Below are positions 63,855 to 64,000 of a stretch of DNA of 64,000 bases, piece by piece; the first letter of the stretch is position 1, and each line of letters starts with the position of its first letter. The stretch spans positions 62,001 to 126,000 of the forward strand of contig CAITKP010000092.1 of the NCBI GenBank assembly GCA_903892995.1, given 5' to 3'. The notes below the pieces were generated by a model. That model was given only the letters and a program-made list of their open reading frames with translations. It did not search any database and was not told where the DNA came from. This DNA is from an uncultured Campylobacterales bacterium. GTDB taxonomy: Bacteria > Campylobacterota > Campylobacteria > Campylobacterales > Sulfurimonadaceae. A program made the position numbers and the translations under genes.

Positions 63855-64000
63855 TTACGCAAGTACGTTTTCGACAGCTTTAAGAAAGCTATCCATATCA
63901 AGAGCATATTGGTTAACAAGTAGTTTTGCTTGTGCGATACTTTCTTGCGTTATGCTGCCATTGAGTGCTACTGCTACACGAGCTACATGTAAGCTTTGTG
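63855..64000 (-). CDS. C-terminal part of an unidentified protein (partial)
   Basis: The last 47 codons of a gene entering from the right edge, ending SFLKAVENVLA and a TAA at 63855. Residues such as NGSITQESIAQAK and LLVNQYALDMD look helical and are not assignable. It is 3 bp upstream of rnr, so it is probably co-transcribed. Palindrome at 63984 (SLHVA). Confidence 0.6.
   Translation of the reverse strand, partial: QSLHVARVAVALNGSITQESIAQAKLLVNQYALDMDSFLKAVENVLA

Overview
The window is an AT-rich, very densely packed chromosomal segment of a Campylobacterota (Epsilonproteobacteria) genome, most like the Sulfurimonas/Sulfuricurvum group. This rests on group-typical gene content and order: fliF-fliG-fliH-dxs, hobA-holB-folP (HobA is known only from this phylum), rpmH-rnpA-yidD-yidC-jag-mnmE, rpsF-ssb-rpsR, a dimeric all-alpha dUTPase, a short delta-prime clamp-loader subunit and purS/purQ. 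Most neighbouring genes abut or overlap by 4-14 bp. I see no tRNA, rRNA, CRISPR array, intact insertion sequence or replication origin.

Layout. 0-2.1 kb (minus): pabB (partial), pyrB, bioD. 2.1-6.6 kb (plus): a Cys/Met-metabolism PLP enzyme, then clpS-clpA-aat, a complete N-degron recognition and tagging set in one operon. 6.6-8.3 kb: a small foreign-looking islet (XRE regulator divergent from two lipoprotein genes, plus an IS5-like transposase remnant). 8.3-17 kb: tal, pilT, rplY, pth, an LptF/LptG-type permease, lysA, a HAD-like protein, pheA, hisC. 17-24.4 kb: fliF, fliG, fliH, dxs and a GGDEF/EAL membrane protein. 24.4-28.6 kb: ovoA plus an overlapping C-S lyase (probable ovoB), two small genes, a small Cys-rich protein gene, and a 270-bp MITE-like element. 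28.9-31.8 kb: dut, proA, an orphan ABC ATPase, crcB. 31.8-36.5 kb (minus): ctpA-purC-purS-purQ-membrane protein-plsC-crcB. 36.7-40.2 kb: clpB with a HAIR-like operator, a tetraheme cytochrome, an unknown gene. 40.3-47.2 kb: rpmH to ruvX, an unknown gene, ilvC. 47.3-56.4 kb: an ElyC/SanA-like protein, an ankyrin protein, rpsF-ssb-rpsR, a divergent polysaccharide deacetylase, dprA, queA, tatC, tatB, hemW. 56.4-64 kb: rppH, lysC (with a probable internal start), hobA, holB, folP, a CZB protein, holA, rnr and a partial unknown gene.

The most unusual feature is not a gene. The perfect palindrome TACATGTA, usually extended to CTTACATGTAAG, occurs 36 times in 64 kb by my manual count (about one per 1.8 kb), with 13 copies of the exact 12-mer. 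A composition-based estimate predicts only about two copies of the 8-mer. Nearly all copies lie inside coding sequences, where they write the tripeptide Leu-His-Val (25 copies) or Leu/Ser-Thr-Cys (7 copies) into unrelated proteins. Two of the few non-coding copies supply the Shine-Dalgarno sequence of a gene. This resembles the highly iterated palindromes of cyanobacteria or, in density, the DNA uptake sequences of competent bacteria. I do not know of a description of it, and it is the best candidate here for an undescribed system.
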